Below are positions 46,888-58,853 of a stretch of 64,000 bases of DNA, in pieces. The notes below the pieces were generated by a model. It did no database searches and was not told the DNA's origin. It was given only the letters and a program-made list of their open reading frames with translations. The stretch is taken from positions 17,835,856 to 17,899,855 of the forward strand of contig NC_035170.2 in the NCBI RefSeq assembly GCF_001659605.2, in the 5' to 3' direction. Source of the DNA: Manihot esculenta. Taxonomy: Eukaryota > Streptophyta > Magnoliopsida > Malpighiales > Euphorbiaceae. The position numbers and the translations under genes were made by a program. Position 1 is the stretch's first letter; the number at the start of each line of letters is the position of its first letter.

Positions 46888-48191
46888 AGATTGAAGATTT
46901 ATTTATCTAAACCAACTAATTAATAATCTCAATTTGAAAAAAAATTATAATAATTTATTTAAATATCTTTTAGATGGTTATATTTTTACATATTAGTATT
47001 AAGTGATTTAAAAATTAATTAGGATATATATATAAAATAAAAATTAATATTATTTTAAAATTTTCAAATAACAGATAATTTGAGATAATAATTTCTAAAA
47101 TGACTATAATTGAGAAATGAAGGTAGTATTTATTAGAAAAACTATTTAAGAAATTGGGTTGTGCTATGCAAACATGCTTCCTTAGCTGCTATATTAATTT
47201 TACATAGATATAGTGTTTGTTTCTTTTTTTTTTTTAATTGATTATTTTACAATATATTTTATTCTAATAAAATATGTCAATAAACTAATTTTTATTTTTT
47301 TAATGAGAATAAATAAATTTTGATGAACTTGAACAAATTTAGCTCGACACGTATATTTTTTTTCTTCTTCACCCTATTAAATTTCATCCTTAATTTTTAT
47401 CATAAATGTTATCCGATTTTCATTCTTTTTGCAATTTAAATTAAATAATCTAAATATTATTAGTACTTACTTCTATTTTATTATTTTAAAATAATTAATT
47501 CTTTCTATGTATTAATATTTTCGAGTGGAATTCTAAGTCTTAGAGCCTATTTAATATTATTGTTAAAACTGTTGTTGAGAAATGCTTTTTTAAAAGTATT
47601 TTATGAAATCCAAACTTAATACGAAACAGAGTTTTAGTGTACTAAAGCTAGCTAACTCAAAAATATTCCGACCATAAGAAAAAAAGCACCTGTTTCACTT
47701 ATATTTGTTTTACTTATTATGTTTTACTTAAAATTGTGGTTGAGTAAATTTTCAATTATAGTAATTAGAAGATAATTAAAATGAATTAAAATTAAGTTTA
47801 ATATCTTTTAATTATAAAATTTTCAAAACAATTATTTTTTTTTAAAAAATTAATACTAACACTTAAAATGAATTTTTGAATATTAATATATATAAATTAA
47901 GAATAATTACAAAAATCTGTGCTGTGATTTAATATATTTTCAAATAAAATTTTATATTTTATTTTGTAATAATTTACAGCGTCTAAAGTGAAGTTTTTCA
48001 TAACACCATTAAATATCACTGATAAATTATAATTTATTTTTTAATATTTAGTGAAAATTATATTTTAATCTATGTATTTTTATATTTAGTCTATTAAATT
48101 TTGTTTGATAAATAAAATAATTTTTTAACTTAAATTTTATATTTTTAATTAAAATTAATCATTATATTTTTATAAATTAGTCAGTGAATAC
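46888..48191. other. AT-rich DNA without recognised features
   Basis: High stop density in all frames. No gene, inverted repeat with target duplication, or RNA could be supported. It probably includes decayed AT-rich MITE-like sequence. Confidence 0.6.
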
Positions 48192-48747
48192 TGTAATTAT
48201 TTATACTATATAACAATCGCCCAAAGCAAGTTATGACCTGTCATCGTAAGATATAACCACGTGACAAGAATTTGATAAGTAGAAAACGTAGTCCAACTAG
48301 AGAAAAGTAAGATCCAGACACCTCAAACACTCGGATCATCATAAGTGTAAAGATACCATTATTTGACATAACTTAGTGTATTCCCATTACGCTTGTAATC
48401 GCGAAATTACCAACCTATTAGCTGGCGATAACCCTTACCAAGCAACTCGCCACGACCCTTACCAAGCAACTAGCCGCATTACCATCAGATTATTGAAAAA
48501 TGTCATATTTAACTCCATCTTCTTACAATACAAAAGGAGAAGAATCACATAAATAAAAATAGACTATTCTCTAACACTAAAGTTCTAAGCAATTCCTTGC
48601 ACTCTCCATACTCATCAATATTGACTTAAGCGTTAGAGTGGCTGCCGTGGATATCCTACCACCTCATATCTTCTTTATTACAGGTTCAAGTCAATCACAG
48701 CAGAGGTCCACTCTGACCACATCATCAATATGATTTCTGCAACATCA
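48192..48747 (+). mobile_element. solo LTR related to the small Tat-type LTR element
   Basis: 556 bp from TGTAATTATT to GCAACATCA, with flanking 5-mers AATAC and ATTAC (4 of 5 match). Its right part shares TTGACTTAAGCGTTAGAG and TTATTACAGGTTCAAG-type stretches with the LTRs at 18,819 and 20,596, but the rest differs. Internal duplication: ACCCTTACCAAGCAACT occurs twice at about 48,430-48,470. Confidence 0.6.
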
Positions 48748-49353
48748 ATTACTAATAAGCCCTTATATTTACAAATTAATTTTTCTATTTATTAGATTTT
48801 AATATCTTATATTTAAAAAAATAGAATTAAAATTAAATAAAAAAGTTTGATATTTTCTTTTTGTCCTAATTAAATATAAAAAATATTGAGAAGGGAGAAT
48901 TAAATGAGAAAGGACTCTCTAAACTTGAATATGGATGCATATTGTGTCAAGATTCTTGATTTAATTTTTATTTTATTAATTTTCCCTAACTATAAGATAT
49001 TAAATCTAAAAAATATATAAGTATTTATTTGTAAATAATTATAATATTTATGGATTAATTTATAAAAATATAGAGATGAATTATAATTAAAGAGACTATT
49101 TTATTACAAAACAAAAATTTATAACTAAAATTAATAAATATATGAATCAAATTATATGTTTTATAAAATTTTAAAGATTAAAATGTAAATTATCCTAATA
49201 AAAATTATTTTTAATTAATTTTTACATATCATATCAGTATTTATTAATATTGTTAAAAATAAAAATTTCATTTTGCTAACAGAATAAAATCATGTTATTT
49301 TTTATTTACAAATTAAATTATAAAATTTTACTTGAAAAACATATGAAACGATA

Positions 49354-49355
<2 letters not shown>

Positions 49356-49412
<57 letters not shown>
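49356..49412. repeat. long TA microsatellite
   Basis: 57 bp of uninterrupted AT/TA dinucleotide; likely highly polymorphic. Confidence 0.97.
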
Positions 49413-49415
<3 letters not shown>

Positions 49416-50108
49416 TTTTATAATTATTCTATAAGTTATTACAACTAGAAGTGAAATGGATATCCAAAAGATCAAAAAGCTTCTAACAAAGAGGAACCTT
49501 GTATTCTGATATGGATAAAAATGATGAAAAGATTATGGGACATGAAGAAGCTTGAGAATGAGAGGCTGCATGCAATTGCAATTTGATTTCTCATAAGAAA
49601 GAACAACAATTTTTCGACAAATTGGGACAATCTAATAATGACAATAATAATTGAGGTTGAGGGGGACCAAGCTCTTCACTAGTGCCGGTTGCCATTTGCC
49701 AACGACACCATGGCACACAACACCAATTTTAATTTGTTCAATCGCTATTTATATTGAAAAGTCTTGAATTTAAAGCTAAGTCCAAGCGAATTATATATAT
49801 AAAAAATCATTGAGCCCACTTGCTAGTCTAACTTCACATGCAAAATATTCACCTTGGACGAACAGACACTGCATATTCGCCAATTTGATGCAACTTTTCT
49901 TTGTTTGAATTGATAAGCCCCAAAGAAATTTGTTTTATATGTTTTTAAATTTATGAATTATACTATATCTTTTAGAAGATTTATATGGACGGTATACCAA
50001 CTAAAGGTTATAATAATAAAGTAGACAAATTTTATTTTGTATTATAAAACTCTTCACTTATAATAACAGATTTTTATATTATTTTGTTGACATATTACTT
50101 ATTAAATT

Positions 50109-50130
50109 ATATATATATATATATATATAT
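50109..50130. repeat. TA microsatellite
   Basis: 22 bp of alternating AT next to the presumed start of copia element 2. Confidence 0.9.
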
Positions 50131-50133
50131 TAA

Positions 50134-50434
50134 TGACTTAAGGGGTTATAAGGATGCAAATATCCCTCTGGAGTTATAAGGCTGGATGCCATGTGCTAGA
50201 GCTGTGGAGAGATAAGGTGTATTATTGTAAATATATTTAGTTTGAATAAGTCTTAGTGGTTAGGATCCCACGGGTAATGGGTTGATTATCTGAAATAGCT
50301 CAGTCATTTTCTCCACTTTCTCCGCTTTCTCCTATTTAGTTGCTACAGCAGTTGTTATTATTTTTTTATTTAAAGCAGTATATTATAGCTCATTGTATGA
50401 TCGGAGCTACATTCAATATTATATTATTCACTTC
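50134..50434 (+). repeat. candidate 5' LTR of Ty1/copia element 2 (left part)
   Basis: The DNA left of the inserted gypsy element rejoins, after its ACTTC duplication, to TTCATAATTTCTTGCTTGG and the primer site and gag at 61,238 onwards. This stretch should therefore be a short copia LTR of about 320 bp. TGACTTAAGGGG at 50134 is a possible left end. The right end lacks a clear CA. Confidence 0.5.
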
Positions 50435-52350
50435 TGTAACAGCCCGAAAATCAGACCGCTACCGGCGCTAGGGTCCAGATCGACTTAAGGTCGCCGGAAC
50501 CCGTAGCAAGCCTAACATGCATCCTGTATACCTGATTAATCTCATACATGATCAACATTTACATAAAACTTTAAACTTTCTTCCTTTCATTTACCAAGCT
50601 TAACCTGTACATGCACAACTCATAATCATAAACCCCAACACTAGAGTTCTCATCATCAACTCTAATGGGACAACATACAATAAGCTTGGTTTTCATATCT
50701 CCATATAAAATATACATAAAGACTATGTACAGAGGGATTAACCACACCCTAGGGCAAAGCACAACTCTATCTATTACATTACATTATCTCATTTTACATT
50801 TTAATACACATCTTTACATTACATCATGTCCACAACTATACTATTACATAAAAATCATAACCATAGCCATAATCTGCTGACCTCCTGAACTATCTCTGAC
50901 CCTGCAAACCTGGGGTTAGGGGAGAGGGGTGAGCTAAAAAGCCCAGTGAGAAGAACTAAATAGAAAAACAGTTTATTATATCATATGCTTTCATGACATG
51001 CATCACATCACAAAAAATACACATCAAGGATGAATTTGTCACCAATAGCCCTCTACATATAAATCTCATATCATAACAAGTTCAGCAATACTCTATGCCA
51101 GGGGCAATATGGCCACGCCTGGTCTTTCCGTCTCATATCATGTCAGACATGTCATATCGTGTCATATCATGTCATACTGAGGGCTAATGGATCATCCAAT
51201 ATTCATCCACATCGTCATCATCGTATGATGCAATGCAACATATTTGTGAACTCTAATGCAAACAACCTATTACATAAAATGGTATTCATGATCCATGAAC
51301 ATGCTTAAAATATTTAATTTCTTTAATATTAAAAGAGTTATGTTCTACTCACCTTTGACTAGCTCTGGACCGACTCTGAAGCACCTAACACTGCCAAACA
51401 CCTCGGTTCCTCGGGTCCGATCCTATACAGGTGGACTCCAGTGAAGTGCCAAATATACTCTAAACAATTGGTACTCACTCTCACCAGACTATTCCTTTAA
51501 AGCGGGAGGTCAAGGGTTCGAGTAGTGGGGGAGGCGACCTAATTTCCAAAGGGAAATTTGGGCCAAATCCACTTGGGGAAGGATGCATTCGATGCAAGAA
51601 CCCAAGGGGACAAATCCTGCCAGGAACCCGTGAGGGTGAATGGATGTTAAGAGCTGTTCACGACGCCAGTTGAAAGCCCGAGGTGGCAAAGAGGCCAGGC
51701 GAGGGATAGCCCTGGGCCGTGAACGGTAACAGTGCCGGTGATCACGTCCGGGCTGTTACACTTAACTCGGAGGTGTAGAGGATCCAAGCTCCAAAAGAGC
51801 CTCCAAGCTCCAAAACTTCTATTTAAGCTTTAAAACTTCAAAACAAGGGTAGAACTCATGAAAACTTGAGGGATGGGTAGGGAAAGCATGAAAACGACCA
51901 AAGGAGGACAAAAAACTCACCTGAGCTCGAGAATGGAGAGAAACTCGCCCATTTCCGATCTGAGGGCTCTTTATAGGTGGCCTGGTCAACCACCTTCGGC
52001 AGTCTAACGTGCCCCCTAAACTCATGCATGTTCGGCGGCCGAACTTGAGGTTCGGCGGCCGAACCTGGTTTCTGCCCTCGCACTTTCGGAAGCCTAAAGC
52101 ACTCCCGAAACAGTCCTATGTTCGGCGGCCAAACTTGACTTTCGGCGGCCGAACCTGGCAAATGCCTCCTTGGCCTATTCTTTTCAAAACTCAATTTCTT
52201 TTCCATTTAAAACCATAAAATCATGTGAAAACATTTTGAAAACACATTTTACCCCTCTAGAAGACTCTGGCATCGTTAGAATTCCAGATTCCAACGGAGA
52301 TTCCGCCGGAAGGTAGGGATTCCGATGTCGGAATCTAGCCGGGTATTACA
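50435..52350 (-). repeat. 3' LTR of the minus-strand gypsy element, with a replaced segment
   Basis: 1916 bp against 2379 bp for its partner. Sequence equivalent to about 59,885-60,636 is gone, and an unrelated block of about 295 bp (51466-51760) sits in its place. The remainder matches the partner closely, including palindromes at about 52,030-52,160. Confidence 0.9.
51466..51760 (+). mobile_element. unrelated insert with tRNA-like pol III boxes (SINE or small LTR-like)
   Basis: Begins AATTGGTACTCACTCTCACC (A-box-like) and about 45 bp on has GGTCAAGGGTTCGAGTAGTG (B-box-like), the layout of a tRNA-derived SINE head. The remaining 200 bp is GC-rich for this window and ends GTCCGGGCTGTTACA. 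The TGG...ACA ends could instead mark a tiny LTR-type unit. No target duplication was found, in line with the host LTR having lost about 750 bp at the same point. Confidence 0.5.
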
Positions 52351-52870
52351 TTCTTCCCCCCTTAAGAACATTCATCCCCGAATGTTCCTCAACTAGCACA
52401 TGCATATACATAACATAAGCACAATCATGACAACACATAAACTCTAGTCTATAAAGAAACACGGTACCACTGGAGTATGAACTCCCGGTCTCCTAGGCGC
52501 ACTTTTCATCTTAAGGTGATTCCAAGGGACTTTCACCATCGGGATTTCCTTGTCTCCACACTTTCTGACTTGTGTGTCTGCGGTTCGTACTAGCTGCTCA
52601 ATATAGGTGAGATCCTCTACGATCCCCACCTCTGGTTCCTCTAATTAAGAACCTCACTCGGATCCGACACGAACTCATATACCGTGGAAACATGGAAAAA
52701 CGGATGGATCTCTTCCATTGAAGTGGGCAAATCTAACTCGTGGGATACATTTCCAATTCTTTGTAGGATTTCAAAGGGTTCAATGTATCTTAGAGTTAGT
52801 TTACCCTTTTTCCCATAACGAATCACCCTCTCTAAGGAGACACCCCCAGTAATACCACAACCTTCTCCTA
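52351..52870 (-). pseudogene. C-terminal pol and chromodomain relic of the minus-strand gypsy element
   Basis: After the polypurine tract, the minus strand reads pieces parallel to 28,430-28,850 of the full-length copy: RYGKKGKLTLRYIEPFEILQ and HPFFHVST (52826-52641), then EDLTYIEQLVR and KEIPMVKVPWNH (52629-52444), with frameshifts. The right end, TCCTA (52866-52870), is the target duplication of the nested LTR. Confidence 0.85.
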
Positions 52871-55037
52871 TGTAATATCCAGCTAGACTCCGGTATCGGA
52901 ATTCCTACCGTCCGGTGGAATCTCGGATGTCGGAAGCCCCTAGTAGGGTAGAAACATGTTTTCATAAAATGTTTTAATGTATTTCATGATTTTAAGTAAA
53001 GAGGAAATGAGTTTTTGAATGAAAACAACCTTGGAGGAAAACTCAGGTTCGGCCGCCGAACATGCATGCATTTCGGGTGTGCCTTAGGCCCCCGAAGGCA
53101 TAAGTGAGGGAAGTCCAGGTTCGGCCTCCGAACCTCAAGTTCGGCCGCCGAACATGGCATGCATGCGGAGGCACGTTCGGCCCCCGATCGTGGCCTGGCC
53201 AGCCACTATAAAAGGGTCCCTTAGCCGAAAACGGGCGAGTTTTTCTCCCCATTGTCGGCCAAGGTGAGCTCTCCGCCATTCCTCACCAATCTTTGAGATT
53301 TTCCTTCAAATCTTTCACGATTTTCACAAGTTTTCATTTTGTTTTGAAGATTTTCAAGTTTTGAGCAAGTTTTGGAGCTTTGAGGTTCAAGAACTCAAAT
53401 CTCTCCCATCTCCGAGTTTAGGTCGTCTCTCTCTCGATCTTCAAGAGGTAAGAGCCGATCTTAAGCTCATTGCATGTTTTAAGTAAGTTTTATGTAAGAT
53501 CTATGAGGTAGAATGCATGTTTAGCTTATGGTTAGGTTTATGAGCTTATGTTGTGATTTTGAGCAAAGTGTTGTTGTTGTGTGTTGTAGTTGGGGTTTAA
53601 GATAGTTTGAAGCCCCTAGGAGCCAATGTATGTTTATTTGCATGATTTGAATGAGTTATATGCATGTTGGAATGAGAAGGAGAGGTTTTTGTGCAAAGGG
53701 AACCGAGTTTCTGCCCTTTGGCAGAAACCAGATTCGGCAGCCGAAGGACTTTCGGCCGCCAAACCTGCCTAGGAGGTAGGCCTTTCGGCTGCCGAATGTT
53801 GCCCCCGAAAAGAGACTTTCGTCTCTGTCTGGGACTTTCGGCCGCCGAAGGTGCCGCCGAACCTACCCTGTTCAGCCTTCCTTTGCATGTTTCGCATGAT
53901 TGTTTTAAGGTGTTTTAGGGGGTTTTTGGGGGATGTTTTTAGAGTTATGTTCTAGTTGTTTGGTCCCTCATTTGAGTCCACCTGTGTAGGTTCGGACCCG
54001 AGGAACCGAGGATCTCAGCAGTGAGTCAGCTGCTTCAGTCAGTGTCAGAGCTAGCCAGAGGTGAGTAGAATAACTCCTTATGTTTCAAGTAAATAAATCA
54101 GTTTTGAGCATGTTCATGCATCACGGATGCCATGTGATATTTTAGGTTGTTTGCATTAGAGATCACGAATATGCTGCATTGCATAATATGTTGTTGATGT
54201 GGATGAATGTTGAATGATCCATTAGCCCTCATATGTTATGACATGATGATATGATATGGAAGTCCAGGTGTGGCCTGCACTACGCCCCTGGCACTATGTA
54301 AGAGAAAGACCGGACGTGGCCTGCACTACGCCCCCGGCACCATAGATTATGTATGTTATGTTATGTATAAGAGAAAGACCAGGTGTGGCCTGCACTACGC
54401 CCCTGGCCTTGATTGGATTATGTAAAGGGCTAAATGGTGACAAGTTCATCCTTGATATGATTAGTTGTGATGTGATGCATTTCATGATAGCATGTGTTTT
54501 AAATGCTCTATTATTCTGCTCACTGGGCTCTTGTAGCTCACCCCTTTTCTCAAATTCCCTAGGTTTGCAGGTACAGGGTAGACCAAGAGGTCAGCAAGAG
54601 TATTGAAGTCTTTTGTATGTAATAGATAGAACGTGGACATGATAAAATGTAAAGTTATGAATAGTTATGTAATGTAATGATATTGAGGATTAGAGGTTGT
54701 GCTTGACCTATGTGTAATGTATCCCTTTTAATGCATGATCCTAGATCTTTTATGATGTTTATGTAAACCAACTCAACACATGTTGTATTTGCCCATTGAG
54801 GCATTGTTGAGATCCCACAGAGGGGTCGATGTTTATGATTATGTCTATGTTCAGTGCATGCACAGGTTGAGTTTGGTGTTTGAATGAAAGAAAAGTTTTA
54901 ATTTTTATATATGTTGTTGATCATGTATGGGATTAAACAGGTTTACAGGTTGCATGTCAGGCTTGCTACGGGTCCCGGCGGCCTTAAGCCAACCTGGATC
55001 CTAGCGCCGGTAGCGGTCCGATTTTTGGGTCGTTACA
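52871..55037 (+). mobile_element. solo LTR of the palindrome gypsy family (plus orientation)
   Basis: 2167 bp, TGTAATATCCAGCTAG to GGGTCGTTACA, with perfect TCCTA duplication (52866-52870 and 55038-55042), inserted in opposite orientation inside the minus-strand gypsy element. TATA near 53,205, palindromes at about 53,048-53,150 and 53,735-53,860. The minisatellite unit is GTGGCCTGCACTACGCCCC (54,268-54,410). Confidence 0.95.
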
Positions 55038-55042
55038 TCCTA

Positions 55043-58000
55043 GACCTTAACAAGCTTTCACTGTGCACTCCGATAAAACTCTTCCCCCTTCTGGAACTCT
55101 ACACAACTCTTCTACTGACTCACAGCAGTTCTACTTCTTTCTCTAACCACCGGCCTTCTCTCCACTGTAATATGGGATAAACTGCCAAGTGATCTCCAGC
55201 TGAGGACGTCTAACATAACATTTGCCTCACCCGGATGATATTGGATCTTGCAATCATAGTCACTATGCAGTTCTACCCATCTTCTCTGCCTTAGGTTCAA
55301 CTCTCACTGACTCAAGATGTACTGCCAACTGTTATGATCTGTAAAGATCTCACATTTTACCCCATGAAGGTAATGCCTCCACATCTTGAGTGCAAAGATT
55401 ACAACTGCCATCTCTAGATCATGTGTAGGATAATTCAACTCATGTTTCTTCAGCTACCTAGAAGCATAAGCAATCATCCTGACACACAATCTAGTCCCAC
55501 CCGGGACGCATCACAGGACACTGTGAAATCTTCATTACTGGTGGACAGAGCCACCACTGGTGCTGACATCAACATTTTCTTTAGCTTTTTCAAAACTTTC
55601 TTCACTCTAAACAGACCACACAACCCTCTGGTTCTCCTTGATCCATCTGGTCATAGGAGCGGCAACTCTAGAAAAGTTTCGGATGAACCTCCAGTAGGTA
55701 ACCTGCCCGACCCAAAAAGCTCTTGATCTTTGTCACTACAATGGGCCTGGGCTAGTCAGCTACAACTTCAACTTTCTCGGGGTCTACCTCACTTTTCTTT
55801 TTCCGACATACCATGACCCAAGAAAGATATGCTCCTTGACCAAAACTCACATTTGGAGAACTGGGCATCCAAGCCATGTTCTCTCAGGATCTGCAATCCT
55901 GTCCTCAGATAATGGGCATACTCTTCTGTATTTCTGGAACTCACCGAGGTACAGTCAATGAAGACAATAACGAAGATCCGAAAATCGACTAAAACTCTGC
56001 TTATGAGATCCATAAATGCTGTAGGGGCGTTCATCAACCCGAACGACATTACTAGGAACCCATAGTGCCCATATCTGATTCTAAACACCGCCTTCGGTGC
56101 ATCTTCTTCCTTGATCTTAACTGATGGTACCTGGACTTCAGATCTATTTTGGAAAGGCAACCAGCCCCTGCTAGCTGGTTTAAAATAGATCATCGATCCA
56201 AGGTAACAAATACTTGTTCTGGGTAGTGACTTTGTTCAACGACTGGTAGTCGATACAAAGTCCTAGGGATCCATCCTTCATTTTCACAACCAACACTAGA
56301 GTATCGCAGGGCGAGGTACTCAGTCGGATGAAACCCTTGGCTACCAACTTATATAACTGCTCTTTTTGCTCCTTTAACTCCGCAGGTGCCACCTTGTAGG
56401 GAGGGGTAGGGACGGGTCTAGTCCCCATTATCACTTTAATTCAAAACTCCATCCCCCTAGCAGATGGTACACTCGACGGCCTGTCTGGGAAAACATCTAA
56501 GAACTCACTACTGGTACTGAGGCGGGTTCCCTGACCTGACTACTAAACTCTCTTGTACGAGCTGGAAACCCCTGACAACCTCTCCTGGCCAACCTACGAG
56601 CCTGCAGGGCTGATATCGAACCTCTAGGTATCCCTACTCTGTCCCCTCTAAGGACTACCTTTGATCCATCCTGACTTCTGAACCTGACTACCTTGTCTCT
56701 GCAGACTCAGGTAGTACCACTAGTAGAAGAACCAATCCAACCCTAGAATGACGTCAAAAAGTCAAATCTAGAACCGCTAGGTCGGCTGGAAGGCATCTAC
56801 TCACAACATACTCTGAACTATACCGGCAGACTGACTCTACTACTGATGGATCACACTTGGGTCCACTGACCCAAAGGGGATACTCTAACCCATAAGCCAT
56901 CAACCCAACCTATCTACGGCTCTCGGAGCAACAAGGAAAGAGAAATACATCAGGGTTCCTAAAAGCATACACATCAAATATAAGAGAGTGAGATTACCTG
57001 TCACCACCATGTCCGATGTGTTAGCTTCTTGCTGCGTCATGGAGAAGATCCGAGCTGGAACTGATGGACCTTCACCTAGGGAACCTGCTGAAGAAGGGGC
57101 CGTCCCCCTTCCTCTGCCTCGACCACTACCCTGTAACATGGCTGAAGCTGATGGCTGTGCCATACTGCCTGGAGTTGTCTGATGGGACGGTGCCATAAAA
57201 GCTGCCTTAGGACACTCCCGAGCTATGTGTCCCTCCTGGCCGCATCTGTAACATGCTGTAGTCCCAAGCCGACAGACTCCCTTGTGCGGCCTAGCGCACC
57301 TCGTACACTCTGCAACCTCCGTGTCTGAGCTCGAGCCACCTCTTAATCCCATACTAGACTTTATCCGATTCCAGAACTTATTCTTCTTCGACCTTCTGAG
57401 GCCTCTGTCACCTTTTTTACTTTTCATGGTAGCATCATTCAGAGAGGAGAGATTAACATCACTTGTCCCCGGGACTTTGAAACCCGAAGACTGTGCCACA
57501 GACTGATTAACTGACCCCTGAATGATGGCACTAGCCTCCATCTTCCGAGCCATATCCACTATAGCATGGAAACTCTCCCTCTCTGCAGATTGGATTAAAG
57601 AGGAATACCTGGAGTGGAGTCTCATGGTATATCTCCTTGCTCTCTTCTGATCCGTATCATAGGCTTGCCCCACATACGGCAACAACTCCAAAAACTTGTC
57701 GGTAAACTCATCTATACTCATCTCTTCCGTCTGCCTCAGCTACTCAAACTCAATCATCCTCAGCTCTCTGGAACTCTTTGGAAAAGCCCATCCTGCAAAC
57801 TCATTGGCAAACTGCTCCCAGGATAAGCTCTCCAACCTTGGGTCTACATAGTTTTTGAACCATTCCCTTGCCTTCTTGCATTTCAATGTGAACCCTGCCA
57901 TCTGAATGGCTCTACTCTCATTTGCTCCCAACTCATCAGTTATCATCTTTACCGTTCTGAGATACTCAAAAGGGTCATCACCTGTTTCAAACTTGGGGTC

Positions 58001-58590
58001 ATCCAACTTCAGATAGTCTGTCATCTTTACCTTACCCCCAACTGATGAGCTAGGTTTGGGTGTTTAGGCATTCGAGACAATTGGCTCTGCTGGTGGAGGA
58101 GGAGGTGCAGCATTCCCTGGGTTAGGGTTTGCTGGACCTGGATAAAAGGGTGAGGGTGGAAACATGGGGTACTATGGGTACGGTGGGTAAAAAGGAGGGT
58201 AGGGCATAAAGGTGGGGTATGGGTTCTAGCTAGAGAAATCCGACGTGCTTCCCATCGGATACCCTGGCCCTTGAGGATAGGGTGCATACTGTGGTGGAAC
58301 AAAGCCTGAGTGCCTCCTTGGGACTCTCCCATATCCTCTTCTGACATACTCATGCCCAAACTACTATCTCTTCTCTGGTTATCCTCCTCTGTTCCCATCA
58401 CATCCGCTGACATACCATCATGAACTGGTCTCCTCCGACTTGCATCAAAAGACCTTCTAGGGTCCCTTGATGTACCTTCTCTGATTGTCCTACAAGATCT
58501 TACCCTCTGCAGAGCAGGGGGATGGGCATCCATGCCCTCATTCTCTGGCGGAGCTCCAGTCAATCTTGCAGATCGACGAGTTCCTCTCAT
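55043..58590 (-). pseudogene. gag-pol relic of the minus-strand gypsy element
   Basis: Gag starts at ATG 58590 (MRGTRRSARLTG), with a frameshift near 58,290. The capsid-like part is 58024-56900, with a stop near 57,738, a CYRCGQEGHIAREC zinc knuckle near 57,230 and [15 protein letters not shown] RT start at 56434-56180. The RT palm (55789-56193) is in another frame and its catalytic FIDD has decayed to FIDC. An RNase H tail (55300-55112) follows. It ends at the nested LTR; beyond that the sequence resumes about 900 bp further along the reference polyprotein. The gag frame is still about 80% similar to the 24-kb copy by eye. Confidence 0.88.
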
Positions 58591-58837
58591 CTTGACTTCT
58601 GAAAGCATAACATATCACATAAACATCAGCATCATACGGTTCATGCGGAAACACATGAACCTACCTCACATACATAGCATAACATTAATGCACATGCATA
58701 TCATCATGGCATTTCACATCATCATACAAGACAGGACTCCACATCCTATCCTAGTGGACATGATCTTTCCTACAGTGCTTGCCCTTCTATAACCTCTATG
58801 AGCCCTACACACTATAGGTCCGACCATGTGAACCTAG

Positions 58838-58850
58838 GGCTCTGATACCA
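58838..58850 (-). other. primer-binding site of the minus-strand gypsy element
   Basis: Minus-strand TGGTATCAGAGCC, three bases inside the 5' LTR, identical to the site at 23748. Confidence 0.93.
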
Positions 58851-58853
58851 ATC

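Larger units (their letters stand above)
48753..50133. other. AT-rich DNA with microsatellites
   Basis: No gene recognised. Contains the long TA run at 49356-49412 and a shorter one at about 50,109-50,130. Confidence 0.6.
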
